NCBI GenBank assembly: GCA_017590115.1
Contig: JAGGNK010013559.1
Location: 2,546,305-2,610,304 of the forward strand
Direction of reading: 5' to 3'
DNA: 64,000 nt
DNA from: Montifringilla adamsi
Taxonomy: Eukaryota > Chordata > Aves > Passeriformes > Passeridae
Within the stretch, counting starts at the first letter, position 1, and each line of letters begins with the position of its first letter. Shown here piece by piece: positions 1 to 26,100 of this stretch. The position numbers and the translations under genes are program-made. Under the pieces are notes generated by a model, which made no database searches, was not told the origin of the DNA, and worked only from the letters and a program-made list of their open reading frames with translations.

Positions 1-474
1 TGGTCTATGACAAAAAAAAAAAAACAAAACAAAAAAGCAAAAAAAGCAGTTTAATGTAGACAATTGGCACTGCACTGAACTGTGCCGTTTTTGGCCAAAA
101 AAAAAAAGCATGCTTTGGTAATTACTACAAAAAGTAATGTTTTTTAGACAGTTTGCTTGCTTATATCTGTGGAGAACTTCCTAGAACCAAATAGTTCTCT
201 TTTAAACTTGATGAAGTTCATGTATCCTTATCTTGAACTTCTAATCTTTAGAAATTGGCCTTTAAAGATGGTCATGTACAAAGCCTTTCAACTTAAGCTG
301 CTTGTTACATATTCACCAAAACAGCACGACAGAAAAATAATGTTTTGCATGCCATGTTTACTATTGTTGATTTTCTCACTAAATTAAGCAGATATTGGTA
401 TTACAATTGTGTTAATCTTTCTTTGAAACAACTATTCTGCAAATAGAGTAACTTTAGTTAATGTTAATTTACAG

Positions 475-10995
<10,521 letters not shown>

Positions 10996-11844
10996 TCCCA
11001 ACCCCACGGCGACGTTGGGCCGTGCGGTGGGGCTGCCGAAGGGTACTGAATATCTCCCTGTTCACCCCTTCCTCCAAATTCTCAGAAGCTATTCCACCAG
11101 TTTTAACACCTTCTCATGTTATGTTTAAAATTAAATTTATGAAACCATTTTAAATTTCTGCACAGTTGCATTCTGGAGAACTTTAAGGTGGCGCCTTATA
11201 GTATCACATTTTAGAAGCTTGTTTTGAATGGTGCATTTAACGCAACTGGTAACTGCAATCTCCATTGCCTCTGTGAGTAAACATAGACAGCTCTGCTCGG
11301 GCAGACCTTGTGGAATTCTGCACTACAGTTATTATGCTTTATCCTTGTTTTTGGCCAAGGTTTATTATGCCTTAGTGCTCAGTTGCATTATCTTCCTTCC
11401 CAAGTGGAAGGGAAGACTCACTTCAGCTCACTCTGCTCAAATTCTGAGGAACATGTGAGGGTGGAATAAGTTCTGTTTTTATCAGATCTCCACAAACATT
11501 CAGATACCTTGAGTTGATGGCCAAATGTTACAGTGTTTTCCTAGTTCATTTAACTTGACTCCTTTAGCCAGTCCCTAGAGCTCAGTGCAAGTCCCTCCCA
11601 GGGTCGGTGGATTTTGTAGTGTTCTGGAACAGACAGTGCAGAATTTCATAAGGCTGAGGTGTGCCATCAGTGTGGTAATTTAAATATATTTAAAACAATG
11701 CACAAATCTGCTGCTGCTTAGAACACTGCAGCTTCTAAACCCAGTTTCTTTTACTGATTTAAATTTAAAAAGAAAGAAGTTGTGCCTGAAGTGGATACAT
11801 TTTTTTTGTTCTTTTTGCAGCCGGCACCCAGTGTACTGTAAGAG

Positions 11845-11850
11845 AATAAA
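11845..11850 (+). terminator. CSDE1 proximal poly(A) signal
   Basis: AATAAA about 850 bases after the stop. Use would give a short 3' UTR that excludes the long U tracts. Confidence 0.55.
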
Positions 11851-12204
11851 TACTTAGGCTTTCCATAGCTGTATTGAGACTTTCATCAAGGTGACTAGTT
11901 GATGTCTGTGTGCTTTTTTTTTTTTTTTTTTTTTTTGGTTTCTTTGTTTTGTTTTGTTTATTTTGGTTTCTTTTTTGGTTTTTTGTTTTGGTTTTTTTTT
12001 CCCTCCCCTGCCCCCCTCCCTCCATTTCCCCAGTCACACTTTATCAAGCAAGAAAACTGAATGATTGGTCTAAGTATTACTTTAACCAAAAAGATCAGGA
12101 GTTACTTTTTGGAATAGAGGGCAGTACTGTGGTTTGGTTTGGGTTTGTTTTGTTTTGTTTTTTATTTTATTTTATTATTTTGGTTAATTTTTTTGTTTGG
12201 TTTT

Positions 12205-12237
<33 letters not shown>

Positions 12238-12353
12238 CATGTTACCTCTATTCTCAATTTAGGGTTTTCTTCTCTGGGAGATGCATTATCTTTGTAAAAC
12301 AAAACATTGCTTTCTCCAATTTTTTTTCTGTTAATGGCAAAGAATGGAAATAG

Positions 12354-12359
12354 AATAAA
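12354..12359 (+). terminator. CSDE1 distal poly(A) signal
   Basis: AATAAA within GGAAATAGAATAAAGTTTTA, followed by GT-rich sequence (CTCGTTGTGCTC). It lies some 950 bases upstream of the NRAS start codon, consistent with the close head-to-tail pairing of UNR and N-ras. Confidence 0.65.
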
Positions 12360-12378
12360 GTTTTACTGATTTTGAAAA

Positions 12379-12959
12379 AAGCCTCGTTGTGCTCAGCCTC
12401 TTCTTTCCTCACTGGGAGCTGTGCTAGACCTCTGTTGTCCCCATCACGGGCTCCGTCCTGGTGCCTCCAATTCTCACACCACCCTGAGGGATTTCTGTGT
12501 TGTTTTCCAGTTTTCACAAAGCAGGGAGTTCCCCCGGCAGGCCCCATCACCAACGCTACACTATTTATACATTATAACAACAGCAACATTCATTGGTTAC
12601 GAATTACATCACTTCTAATTAGTGTCCAACCCCCATTTGTGCTCTGCCCTCCCCTGCTCAGTTCTGTTCCTTGGCGGGGTGTGTTTGCAGCGGGGTCAGC
12701 AGGGCTGCGCTCTGATCCCGCTGCTGCAATTCCCCTTTCCTGTTCCTGCTCCTCCCGGGGCATCTGAGCCTCCCCTTCCTCTCGGGATTGTGGTCACTTA
12801 CAACAAAAAATGCTCCGGGAGCAGGATGCTCGCAGTGCAGCCCCTGAGCCAGAACCGCCCAGCTGCTGCTGTTCACTAACAGCTTTCCAAAAGCACAAAG
12901 CTTGACTTAAACCCTTCTCAAATCCCGGGAGCTCGACGTCGTTCCCAGTTTAAAACGCA

Positions 12960-12960
<1 letters not shown>
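12379..12960. other. CSDE1-NRAS intergenic spacer
   Basis: About 580 bases with no open frame or motif I recognise; GC content rises towards the NRAS CpG island. Confidence 0.6.
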
Positions 12961-16733
<3,773 letters not shown>

Positions 16734-16851
16734 GGAGGTGAGCTGGAGCCCACTGCTGCACTGCCTGCTCTGCCTTCCAGCAGCTGCTGAGTGTGCCTTA
16801 GAAATGCTGGTGGCTGGAGGTGGGGCTTCCCCTTTTATAGAACATATTGAT

Positions 16852-17185
16852 TCCCAGAGAATTGGATCCTACAGTGGATCCTACAGTGGATCCTACAATG
16901 GATTCTACAGTGGATCCTACAATGGATCCTACAGTGGATCCTACAATTTCCCCTTTTATAGAACATATTGAATCCCAGAGAATTGGATTCTACAATGGAT
17001 CCTACAGTGGATCCTACAATGGATTCTACAATTGGATCCTCAATTGGATCCTACAATGGATCCTACAATTGGATCCTGTGATTAGATCCTACAATGGATC
17101 CCGCAATTGGATCCTGCAATTGGATCCTACAATGGATCCTGCAATTGGATCCTACAATGGATCCTGCAATTGGATCCTACAATGT
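16852..17185. repeat. GGATCCTACAAT minisatellite, NRAS 3' region
   Basis: Roughly two dozen units of 12-13 bases, GGATCCTACAGT, GGATCCTACAAT or GGATCCTGCAATT. A TTTATAGAACATATTGA spacer occurs twice (16833 and 16956). Starts about 120 bases after the NRAS stop and is probably in its 3' UTR. Confidence 0.92.
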
Positions 17186-17261
17186 TTTAATGCTCAAAAA
17201 AGAAAAATTCCCCTCTAAGTTGTTGGCAGAGCTTAAGAAAAGGAATTTTCATTCATGTCAC

Positions 17262-17335
17262 CCTTTTGGCTGGGGGGTGGATGGAACAAGATGATCTTTA
17301 AGGTTGCTTCCAACCCAAAACATTCCATGATTTCC
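17262..17335 (+). mobile_element. CR1 3'-tail, duplication copy 1
   Basis: GGAACAAGATGATCTTTAAG, GTTGCTTCCAACCCAAAACA and TTCCATGATT are a CR1 3' terminus. Confidence 0.75.
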
Positions 17336-17532
17336 ACCAATTCCAGTGGTGTGATTTTCTGTGTCATTCCTTTCTGTCTCCTTCTTTTGGGAAACCATTT
17401 GGACTGTTTGGAGAAGGTGTAATTTCGGAAGAAACACCTTGAAAGAGGGGTGTGCACAGCTGAGTGATTGACTCCTGCACAGCTCCCCTCGAGCTGTGTT
17501 CCTCTGGAACGTGCTGATTCCAGGATTAACCA

Positions 17533-17538
17533 AATAAA
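17533..17538 (+). terminator. Candidate NRAS poly(A) signal, copy 1
   Basis: AATAAA 800 bases after the NRAS stop, at the end of duplication copy 1. Confidence 0.45.
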
Positions 17539-17725
17539 ATGGCAATGGATCCTACAATTGGATCCTGTGATTAGATCCTACAATGGATCCCGCAATTGGA
17601 TCCTGCAATTGGATCCTACAATGGATCCTGCAATTGGATCCTACAATGTTTTAATGCTCAAAAAAGAAAAATTCCCCTCTAAGTTGGTGGCAGAGCTTAA
17701 GAAAAGGAATTTTCATTCATGTCAC

Positions 17726-17799
17726 CCTTTTGGCTGGGGGGTGGATGGAACAAGATGATCTTTAAGGTTGCTTCCAACCCAAAACATTCCATGATTTCC
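17726..17799 (+). mobile_element. CR1 3'-tail, duplication copy 2
   Basis: Identical CR1 terminus carried 464 bases downstream by the tandem duplication. Confidence 0.75.
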
Positions 17800-17996
17800 A
17801 CCAATTCCAGTGGTGTGATTTTCTGTGTCATTCCTTTCTGTCTCCTTCTTTTGGGAAACCATTTGGACTGTTTGGAGAAGGTGTAATTTCGGAAGAAACA
17901 CCTTGAAAGAGGGGTGTGCACAGCTGAGTGATTGACTCCTGCACAGCTCCCCTCGAGCTGTGTTCCTCTGGAACGTGCTGATTCCAGGATTAACCA

Positions 17997-18002
17997 AATA
18001 AA
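17997..18002 (+). terminator. Candidate NRAS poly(A) signal, copy 2
   Basis: The same AATAAA duplicated exactly 464 bases downstream. Another AATAAA at 18722-18727 could end a longer NRAS 3' UTR. Confidence 0.45.
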
Positions 18003-19305
18003 ATGGTGCAAATAATGGAATCTGAGTTCCCAGCTGAGGGAAATTCCTCTCAACCATTCCCTGAAAGATGTTGCTCGTGACTATGAAAACAGCCAGACCA
18101 GCTCAGGACTTGCACTGCTGCACTGCACATCCACCCCAGAGCAGGACTGAGCTAATTAGTGCTAATTGGAGGTGCCTTTCTGTTCCAGATGCCAAGAAAA
18201 CGTGGTTCAGGTGCAGCTGCTGGATGAGCCTCGATCTGTGCTGCCTCTCCTGCTGATCCCTGCAGTGTCTGGGTGCCAGGGACAGGCTCTGGGCACCAGA
18301 GTTAATTAGCACAAGGACCTTCTCCATGCTCCATCTGAAGAGAACATCCATGGCCTCTACCTCCCTGCTCAGCTCACGGAGCAGCAGCACCTCGGGACGT
18401 GCTGGGATTCTTCTCTCACTGTGTTACCTGGCTTTGTTCCAGAAGAAAACCAGTCACAAAAGTGAACTATAGAGACTAAATGCTGTGAAAAAGATGACAC
18501 TTTACCTCTAGAGTAAAAGCTAGAAGTGCTGTGTGTCCCCTGTCTGTTGGATTCCGTGCAGTGCTGTCAGAGGAGTGGCACAGTTAGTGTCACACGGGCT
18601 TGTGCCACCAGCAGTGCCCCTGTCCCCTCTCAGCTGGGTGTCTGCTCTCTGTGCACCTGTACAGCAAAAGTGCAACATCTCCAGTGCCAGGAGTGCCACC
18701 TACCTGATCCTCCATTTCTGTAATAAAAAGGAAACCCTTTCCTGACTAAGTGCCTGTTTGCTAAGAAGATTTGAAGTTGTCCCTTGGGTTGAGGAAAACC
18801 CCAAGGCCTGGAATTTCTTGGGAGCTCATTGTGTCAAGCAGGCAAGTGTGCTGTGGGTGATCTGGGCCTGAGAGGATCCTCCAGCAGGAATTTGGAGGCT
18901 GGAAGGTCCAGCAGGCACTTGAGAGACTCTTGGACAAGGGAGGGGACACACTGCATCTGTGTTTTACTTTCTTTGTGGGTGGAACAGTTTATATTCTGTA
19001 TTGTTTTCCTGCAGCATTCAGATCTCTTCCAAGTTGGACCAAACCTGTCAGCTGTTCATTTTTAACATGAACTGCCAACATTTCTGGGCAGCTTCTCACT
19101 AATTAATCTGGTAACTGGAGGTTGCTTTGGACAGCTGCTATTCAGCTCTCTCTGTAACTTGCAAATTGTTTTATTCTGAATTATTTTCTTACCACAGACT
19201 GTAAAGAGTCTCTTCAAAATGTCTCTAGACTGTAAAATGTAGTTGGAGTTTCCTTGTCAGGGAAGGAGTGGGGTGGGGGGTTGGGGTTGACTCTGTCAGG
19301 GCTGC

Positions 19306-19440
19306 AGGAAGTGTCTGGAAGTGTCCCAGGCCAGGCTGGAGCAGCCTGGGACAGTGGGAGGTGTCCCTGCCATGGCAGGGGTCAGTGGGATGAGCTTTAA
19401 GGTCCTTTCCAACCCAAACCATCCTGGGATTCTGTGATGG
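19306..19440 (+). mobile_element. CR1 LINE 3'-end fragment
   Basis: Forward CR1 tail: GGAAGTGTCCCAGGCCAGGC, GCAGCCTGGGACAGTGGGAG, ATGAGCTTTAAGGTCCTTTC and CTGGGATTCTGTGATGG. Confidence 0.85.
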
Positions 19441-20208
19441 AGGGGAGAAGGCTGAGAGCTGCCACAGGCACCTGAGCCAGCTTCTGATTGCAGCATCTTG
19501 CAAAATGAGGAAGGAAACGAGCTCAGTGATGGCTCCACAGGAGGTGTGGGACAGACTGGTGGAATTCTGGGCTCTCTGAGCCAGGGAATTGTGAGCTGAG
19601 CCAGGTGTTCCCAGAACAGAACACCCTCCCCTGGTTACCTGGTGCCCAGGTGTGCTCTGTGCTGCAGAGCCTCCCGTGCCCTGGGGTGCTGTGCCCTCCC
19701 CTGTCCTTGTGCTGCTGGGCTGGGCTCTGCCCTGCTCGGGCAGCAGAGCTGGATTCAGCTCTGAGGAGGAGGAGGAGGAGGAGGAGGACGAGGAAGGAGC
19801 CCTCAGCCAACAGAGGGAGCATTTGGTCAGTGCCAGGCCAGCAGAGCAGGAGGCTCAGTTTCAGGTTGTTGGTGTCAGTCACACATCTTAATTTAGAGTG
19901 CTCAATTTCAAATGGAATTGGAAATCTAAACAGAGAGAGAAGAATTTTTTCCTTTTGATGTTGCTTCCTTCACTACTTACAGTCTTAATTCTCTTCTTGG
20001 AATGAAGAGGATCAATCTGCATCACATCTTCTTTATCTGTGATAATCCTTATAAATACTTTTTTCAATTTATTTTAACTTTGACTGACGTGACTGATAAG
20101 AATTAAATCCAGAAAAAAATTTAACATAAAGTATTATTTTCCAGCAACATACACACAGTGGTGGGCAGAATTGTGGGGACCGTTGGCTCGAGTTCTGTTT
20201 GTTTGATG

Positions 20209-20338
20209 TTGCCCAGAGCAGCTGTGGCTGCCCCTGGATCCCTGGAAGTGTCCAAGGCCAGGATGGAGCAGCCTGGGACAGTGGAAGGTGTCATGGGATG
20301 AGCTTTAAGGCTCCTTGCAGCCCAAACCATTCCATGAG
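20209..20338 (+). mobile_element. CR1 LINE 3'-end fragment
   Basis: Forward CR1 tail: GCCCAGAGCAGCTGTGGCTG, CCCCTGGATCCCTGGAAGTG, ATGAGCTTTAAGGCTCCTTG and CCATTCCATGA. Confidence 0.85.
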
Positions 20339-22602
20339 TGCAGGTTAAACCTGGCAGAGCTGCCCCCCTGCACAGCCAGGGCTGAGAAGGCTTTGTCAGG
20401 AAGATTTTCTGTGAAAGCCTTCCCTGCTCCTGAAAAGCTGTGTGGCACAAGGGCTGCCAGTTAATAACAACACCCCTGGGAAATGAGGAAAAGCTTTTGG
20501 GATACACATTTGGTCACGTGGAGCCAGCAGGAAGGTCAGTGTGGAGTTTGTGAGGACACTGAATGGTGACATTCTGTCATCCAGGCCCACGGAGGGGGTT
20601 TGATTTCTTGGGAAATGCAGGAATTTGTTTCCTGGCCAGAGCACAGCTGCCTGTGGCTTTGGGAAGCCTCTGGCATTTGATGTTTGAAGGGTGTGTGGTC
20701 AACCTGGAGAATTATTTGGATGGTGGTTCATCATGCAGTGCTCCCCACTGCTCAGCTCTGGTTGGCAGTAAAATGTACCAGCTGTAGCTCCAAAGGCTGG
20801 GAATTCTCATCCATGTGTGGGAACTGACTGGAAAATGCATCTGCTGCTCTTTGCTGTTCCCTTTCTCCTGGGCTCTATAAAACCTGAAAAGGGAAGAAGC
20901 CCTGGTGAGGACAGGTCTGTGTTTGTGTCACCTCTGGAACCTTTAGAATGGTTTTTAGGATTTTCTCAGTTTTTAGGGTGCTGCAGAGCTGACCTGCACA
21001 GGTGATACTCCCAAGTCCATCAGTGTAGTTCCAAATCCAGCAAAAAAAAACCAAAATCAGGGTGTTGTACTAGTCAGGAGTGAACTGAATGGTTGTAATT
21101 TGTTTTCACCTGCCTCACAGAGAACCCGGGGTTTGGTGGAATCCAGGAACTGGAAGGACAAAGCCCTGTGAACTGGGGAAAACTATTTAGAAGATAAGCA
21201 CAGAAGGTTTTGCACAAGACAGGTCCCTGGAAAAGGTGGTTTAGTAGATTTGGTCCAAATATTGTTATTTAGAAAGCACAACTCTGCACTAGTGCCAAAC
21301 TGATGTCACTGCCCTTGCTGGACAGAACAGACATGAAGAACTTTTGGGGTAAAATATTTAAAATATTAAAAAAGGGTAAAGCTCTTGTTCAGAACTTCCA
21401 AGTGCCAATGACTGGAAGAAATGTTTCTGTTGCTGTGCTGAGCACAGCTCAGTGGAGCCAGTGGAATCCTGTGGTTGTTTCTCTGTGTCCTCACTCCGTG
21501 TTCTTGCTCAGATTCTGTCCTTGTCCTTGCTGGGACTTTGGATTTTAACCAGGATCTTTAAGCTGCCATCATTTTTAGTACAGCTCAGCCTTAGAATTGG
21601 ATTTCAAGCAGCCTCAGGCCTGTGGGGGATCACATTCTGACCTGTTTGTGCTCCTCAAAAACCCCAAACCTTGAGTGTGTGCCTGTGGTAACCATCAGGA
21701 TGGCTGGGAAATGTTGGGATCTGGACTTTTAACCCAAGGGCTAATTTGTTGTTACTTTGTTTAATTATTTGCTTTCAATAATGCATCTCTTTTGGTTTGG
21801 ATTGAAGTAAATTATTTTGCTTCTTAAATAACTTTTTTAAAGAATAAACTTTGAATTCTTTGGTTGTTTTCTTTGGGTTCTGGGTACAGGATCCACGAGT
21901 GGGTCACAGGAGGTTTATCACAGTGCCCTCTGCTTGTCTCTGGGGTGGGATTTGCTCCATTCTGTCCTGGGGTGGGCTCAGCTCTGTCACAGATGTGCCC
22001 TGGAGCATCAGTGAGCAGTGACAGTGACCTTGAGACTGCCACAGGCTTGGTCCAGTCCAGTTTTAATCTTGCTTCTCTGAATCTCTGTTTGCAGTGGGGT
22101 CTCTCATGCTGATTTACATTAAAAAATGTAAGTAAATTCTTGATACTCCAATGGCAAAACCAGCTATTAAATTACAGCTGTGCCCAAATCATGCTCTGTT
22201 AGCCTTTGAAATTGCTTGATTCAGTCTTCTGAAATACTTCCCTATTGCCTTCCATCCTGCCAAAAAGCAAATTTTGTGAGAGCACGCAGTCAGTAAATGT
22301 GCTTCAAGGGTATTTCTCCTCAGACTTCAGGTCAGGCATCTGAAACCTGGAGTCCAACCTGGGTTTTATGCCAGGAATTTAAAAACAGACCCCCAGGAGC
22401 AGGGACACACAGTTCCTGCCACTGCAGGTCCAGCCTGTGCCCAGAGCAGTCACACCCTGAGCTGGGGTGGCTGCTGAAACCCCAGGGTTCCTTGGCTTGC
22501 TGGAAAGGTTTCCCTGCAATGGCTTTGTTCCCTGGCCCTACAGAGGAGCTCCCTGCAGGTTTTGGTTGTGCCTGGAGCAGAGGCAGAGTGCAGCAGCCTG
22601 AG

Positions 22603-22807
22603 GGATGACAGAGAGAGCAAGGTGCTGTCACCAAAGGGGTACTGGGGACAAAGGTGACACAGAAACTCCATCATCAGAAGGCATGAAAAGGCACTTTATT
22701 GTTATAAATCCACAGTTCTTATAGAAACAGTGGTGGACCTAAGACCTGACTGGCCTTTAGGAATCTTCTCTCACCTATTGGTCAAGAAGGGACAACTCCT
22801 TCTTGTA
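22603..22807 (-). mobile_element. Truncated ERV LTR, tandem partner
   Basis: Shares GATGACAGA, GGTGCTGTCACCAAAGGGGT, GGTGGACCTAAGACCTGACT and CCTATTGGTCAAGAAGGGAC with the longer copy 223 bases downstream. It breaks off at TTCTTGTAGGGGATG. Assignment to an LTR rests on the shared element structure; I see no retroviral open frame. Confidence 0.65.
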
Positions 22808-22821
22808 GGGGATGTGCAGGG

Positions 22822-23175
22822 GATGACAGAAAGAGCAGGGTGCTGTCACCAAAGGGGTGTTGGGGACAGCCAAAGGTGACACAGAGACTCCAACAACAGA
22901 AATCCATGAAAAGGCACTTTATCAACAGAAATCCACAGTTCTTATAGAAACAGTGGTGGACCTAAGACCTGACTGGCCTTTAGGAATCTTCTCTCACCTA
23001 TTGGTCAAGAAGGGACAACTCCTTCTTGTAAACATCTTTGACAAACAGAGATTGCCTACCAGGTGCAGAGATTGAGATAATAATTGTTTTAATTCTTTCT
23101 CTGAGCTTTCTCACAGCTTCCCAGGAAAATCCTGGCACAGCTCTGTCTCTGTTCAGAGGATGTGTGATCACCACA
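22822..23175 (-). mobile_element. ERV LTR-like element
   Basis: On the minus strand it starts TGTGGTGATCACACATCCTC and includes a TATA-like TATAAGAACTGTGG and a GATAAAGTGCC poly(A)-like box, as expected for U3-R of an LTR. A second copy lies at 42505-42841 on the same strand. No flanking internal region is seen, so it is probably a solo LTR. Confidence 0.65.
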
Positions 23176-26100
23176 GGGTGGGGAGAGGAGAATCTGCTGA
23201 GGGTTTCCCCAGTGCTTGATCAAAGGCCCAGCACAGCCAGGATGCCCCGGTGAGATCCACCTTATCCCCTCCTGTTCACACTCCTCCTCTTCAGGAATTT
23301 AAACCATTTTCTAGCAAAGCTTGCCCCACGGCCTCTGTGGATACAAGCTGGAGGAAGATCCTGCTCAGAAACCCAAGCTGCCAAGTTCCTGGTCCAACCA
23401 TTCTCCCTTGGCTGGAGCTGGGTGGAACCAGGGCAGCTCAGAGGTAACAGTGGGGGGGTTTAGAGGCACTCCAAATCCTCTGGGTGTGAATCACTCACTT
23501 TCCAGCTGAAAAAAGAGTGGGAAGACAGGCTGTGTGTGTCAGTCCTGGAGTTTGCACAGGCCCTGGATCTAACTTTAGCACAGCATGCCCAGGCTTTACT
23601 CAGATTTCCACCATGAGCCCACCCAAGCTCACCCTGTGATTAAAAAAGCTGAGGGATCAAAAGACCATCAAGATTCTCTTGAGGAAGATGACCTCTGTAT
23701 CCTAAAGGTTATTTTTGGTTTCAGATGTGAATCCCAAGATCCCAAGGAGAGTTAAGGGCTGATTTAGTCCTTGTGGGAGAGCAAACAAGAGGAGACAGAT
23801 TTTATGGACCTGGAATGAAACAGTTAAACAATAATGTGGTGTGGAGACTCTCAGACTTGGGGATGGGTGAGAGCAAGGAGAATTCAGAACCTGAAAGTTT
23901 TATCAGCATGAAAGGAGACCAAAGCTGTACCATCATCCCAGCTTTGCCCTGGTGCTGCACCTCTGCAGTTGGAGGGAGGGAAATTTATATTTTTGGGGAA
24001 TAACAGGGAATGGGGGGGGGTAAAATTCCCTAAATTCTGGAGAATTTCTCAATTGTCACCTATCTTGTTTTGAAGTTGTGCCCATCGAATAATGGGAACA
24101 TCTTTTCCAGAGAGTTTCTGGATGCTGTGGAAATGATCTCAGCTGGAGAAGCTGCTCCAGGTCTCACCTCACTTCCCTGGCTGTGCCACAGGATTCCTGT
24201 GCTCCTAAGGACAAAATCCATGGCTTGTTATTTCCAACTCTGTATTTTATTTTATTTGTGCAGGTGATCTCTCACCTATTCCAGCCTTCTTCTTGGATAA
24301 GAGCTTTCCATAGCTGCTCCTGCAAAACGTGGCACAGGAATCCCTTGGATGCACATATAATTCCAAATAATGTTCTGTTCCAGATGGTTTTTCTGTTCCC
24401 TTCACTGCTCTGACCAAAGCCACCCTTTAAACCAGAGCCAGACTGTGCCCAAATGCTTTGTCCTATTCCAGAGCAGTTTTTAATGCCATCAAGAGTAGAA
24501 GCACAAACAAAGAGGGAAAGACCCTGTTTCACATCAAAACTCTTTTATCCTCCTGATCTATTCAGTTTCACCACTTCCCACCAGGAATCTGAATCAGGAG
24601 CTCAGAGTTATCCTGGCAACAGGCAGGACACAACAAATTCTGGCCTTTCTCTTCTCACAGGAGGTGATTTCCAGCTACAGGTGAGACCTGAAGAAGGTTT
24701 GAGGACACCCTGAAGGAGGGTACAGCCCTCAAAGCCAATATGCTGGAAACAAGCTGCTTCAGATGAAGGCAGGAGGTGCCTCCCAACCTGAGTTCTGCTC
24801 TGCCAGAGCCCAGCTCAGGCAGGAGTTCTGCTCTGCCAGAGCCCAGCTCAGGCAGGAGTTCCCTGACCCACCTTGGGTTTGACTGAGAGCTGCTCTCTGT
24901 CAGATACACCTGGGTTGTGGCTCACCACGTCCAGAACTGATTATCAGATCAACATTATGACATAAAGTTTGGAAAAGGCAGTTCCTGAGAAGCTCAGGAA
25001 CAAACTGTGGCTCCCTGCACCTTCCTTTTATTTGTTGGGTTCAGCTGTGAAGAAGTGAGGACATCTGGGCAGCCCTGTTGGTAAAATCCAGGCTTTCCAA
25101 CATCCCTCCCTCAGGAAAAATCTCTGAACAGCTCAGGTGAGAGCACATGGTTTGTACCTATCCACAGCCCCTGTTCTGATTGGGAATTTCCTTTAAACCT
25201 TTGGTCCAGCATAGAAAGCATCAGGTTTAGTCTCTCTTAAAAGACTGAATTCCACAGACCACATTGGAAAGGAGCAGCTGCCCTGGAAAGCAGAAATCTG
25301 GCCAGACACCAGGTGACGCTTCACAAAATGTAAAATGTAAACCTGACTTAAAGAAAATGATTAATTAAATTTGATTAAATAAATTAAATACAATTTAATT
25401 AAATTTGAGCCCTGCTTTCACCTGTTTCAGTGCAAGTGCTTGTGGCTGCACTTTAAATAGTCCCACAGTTGATCTCCACTCTCCTTTTAGAGTGGGAGAG
25501 TCTGATTACAGGGAAGGGAAAGCAGTAAAATTAGTGTTGTGCTGCCAGGCAGTCACTTGGCCCCTTGTGCTCGGGGACTCTGGGGTGTTACTGAGGCTCT
25601 GCAAACGCTGCTGCGATGTCTCGGGTGAGAATTCCAGGTAGGTCTGAAAGCCAAGTGTGAGCCAAGGGGCCACAGGGCAGGTTCCAGGCCCACAGCCTCG
25701 GAGATTTGGATGTGTGGTGGCCAGGGGACCTCACTGGGGCCTTTGGGAATTTTTCTTCCTGCTTGGAGATGTTTTTGGATAGTGCAGTGAAGAAACTGTG
25801 TTATTGTTTAAACCTTCCTCTGCTTGTACTGAAGGAAAATATTGTCTCTCCTGGGTGTAATGTGTCCTGTAATGACATCATTAAATCCCTGGGGAAGGGC
25901 TCAGAGGGATTGCAGGAATCTCTGTCACCCTGGTGAAGCTCAGCTGTGGGGAGCTGCAGCCCCGAGGGGATGGGAGCAGGAGCTGGGCAGCAGGAGCAGG
26001 GTCAGGCAGAGGGACATGTGGCAGGTGATGGCAGGTGACTGCAGAGCCCTGAGTGATAACAGCCCCAAACAGCCCTGATAGGAGCGTGTTTGGAATTGCA

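Larger units (their letters stand above)
10996..12378 (+). other. CSDE1: CSDE1 3' UTR
   Basis: About 1.4 kb from the stop to just past the last AATAAA. It holds exceptional T-rich stretches (11913-12000 and 12130-12238, with runs of over 20 T) that would be long U tracts in the mRNA. The exact 3' end is inferred from the poly(A) signals only. Confidence 0.75.
17055..18006. repeat. ~464-bp tandem segmental duplication, NRAS 3' region
   Basis: Copy 1 (about 17055-17542) and copy 2 (17543-18006) share the end of the minisatellite, a CR1 3' tail, a long identical single-copy stretch and a terminal AATAAAATGG. Copy 1 has one extra 25-bp minisatellite step, so spacing is 489 at the 5' side and 464 elsewhere. 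Very few differences are visible (for example GTTGTTGG versus GTTGGTGG). Confidence 0.92.
18007..22602. other. NRAS-AMPD1 spacer, first part
   Basis: No coding exon recognised on either strand. It may include a long alternative NRAS 3' UTR (AATAAA at 18722 and 21843) and contains two CR1 tails. A GAGGAGGAGGAG run lies at 19764-19790. Open frames here lack domains and overlap repeats. Confidence 0.5.

Noticed and set aside
19764..19800. Acidic EEEEEEEE-coding GAG run that looks like part of a gene
   Set aside because: A simple trinucleotide repeat in the NRAS-AMPD1 spacer without splice sites or conserved flanks.
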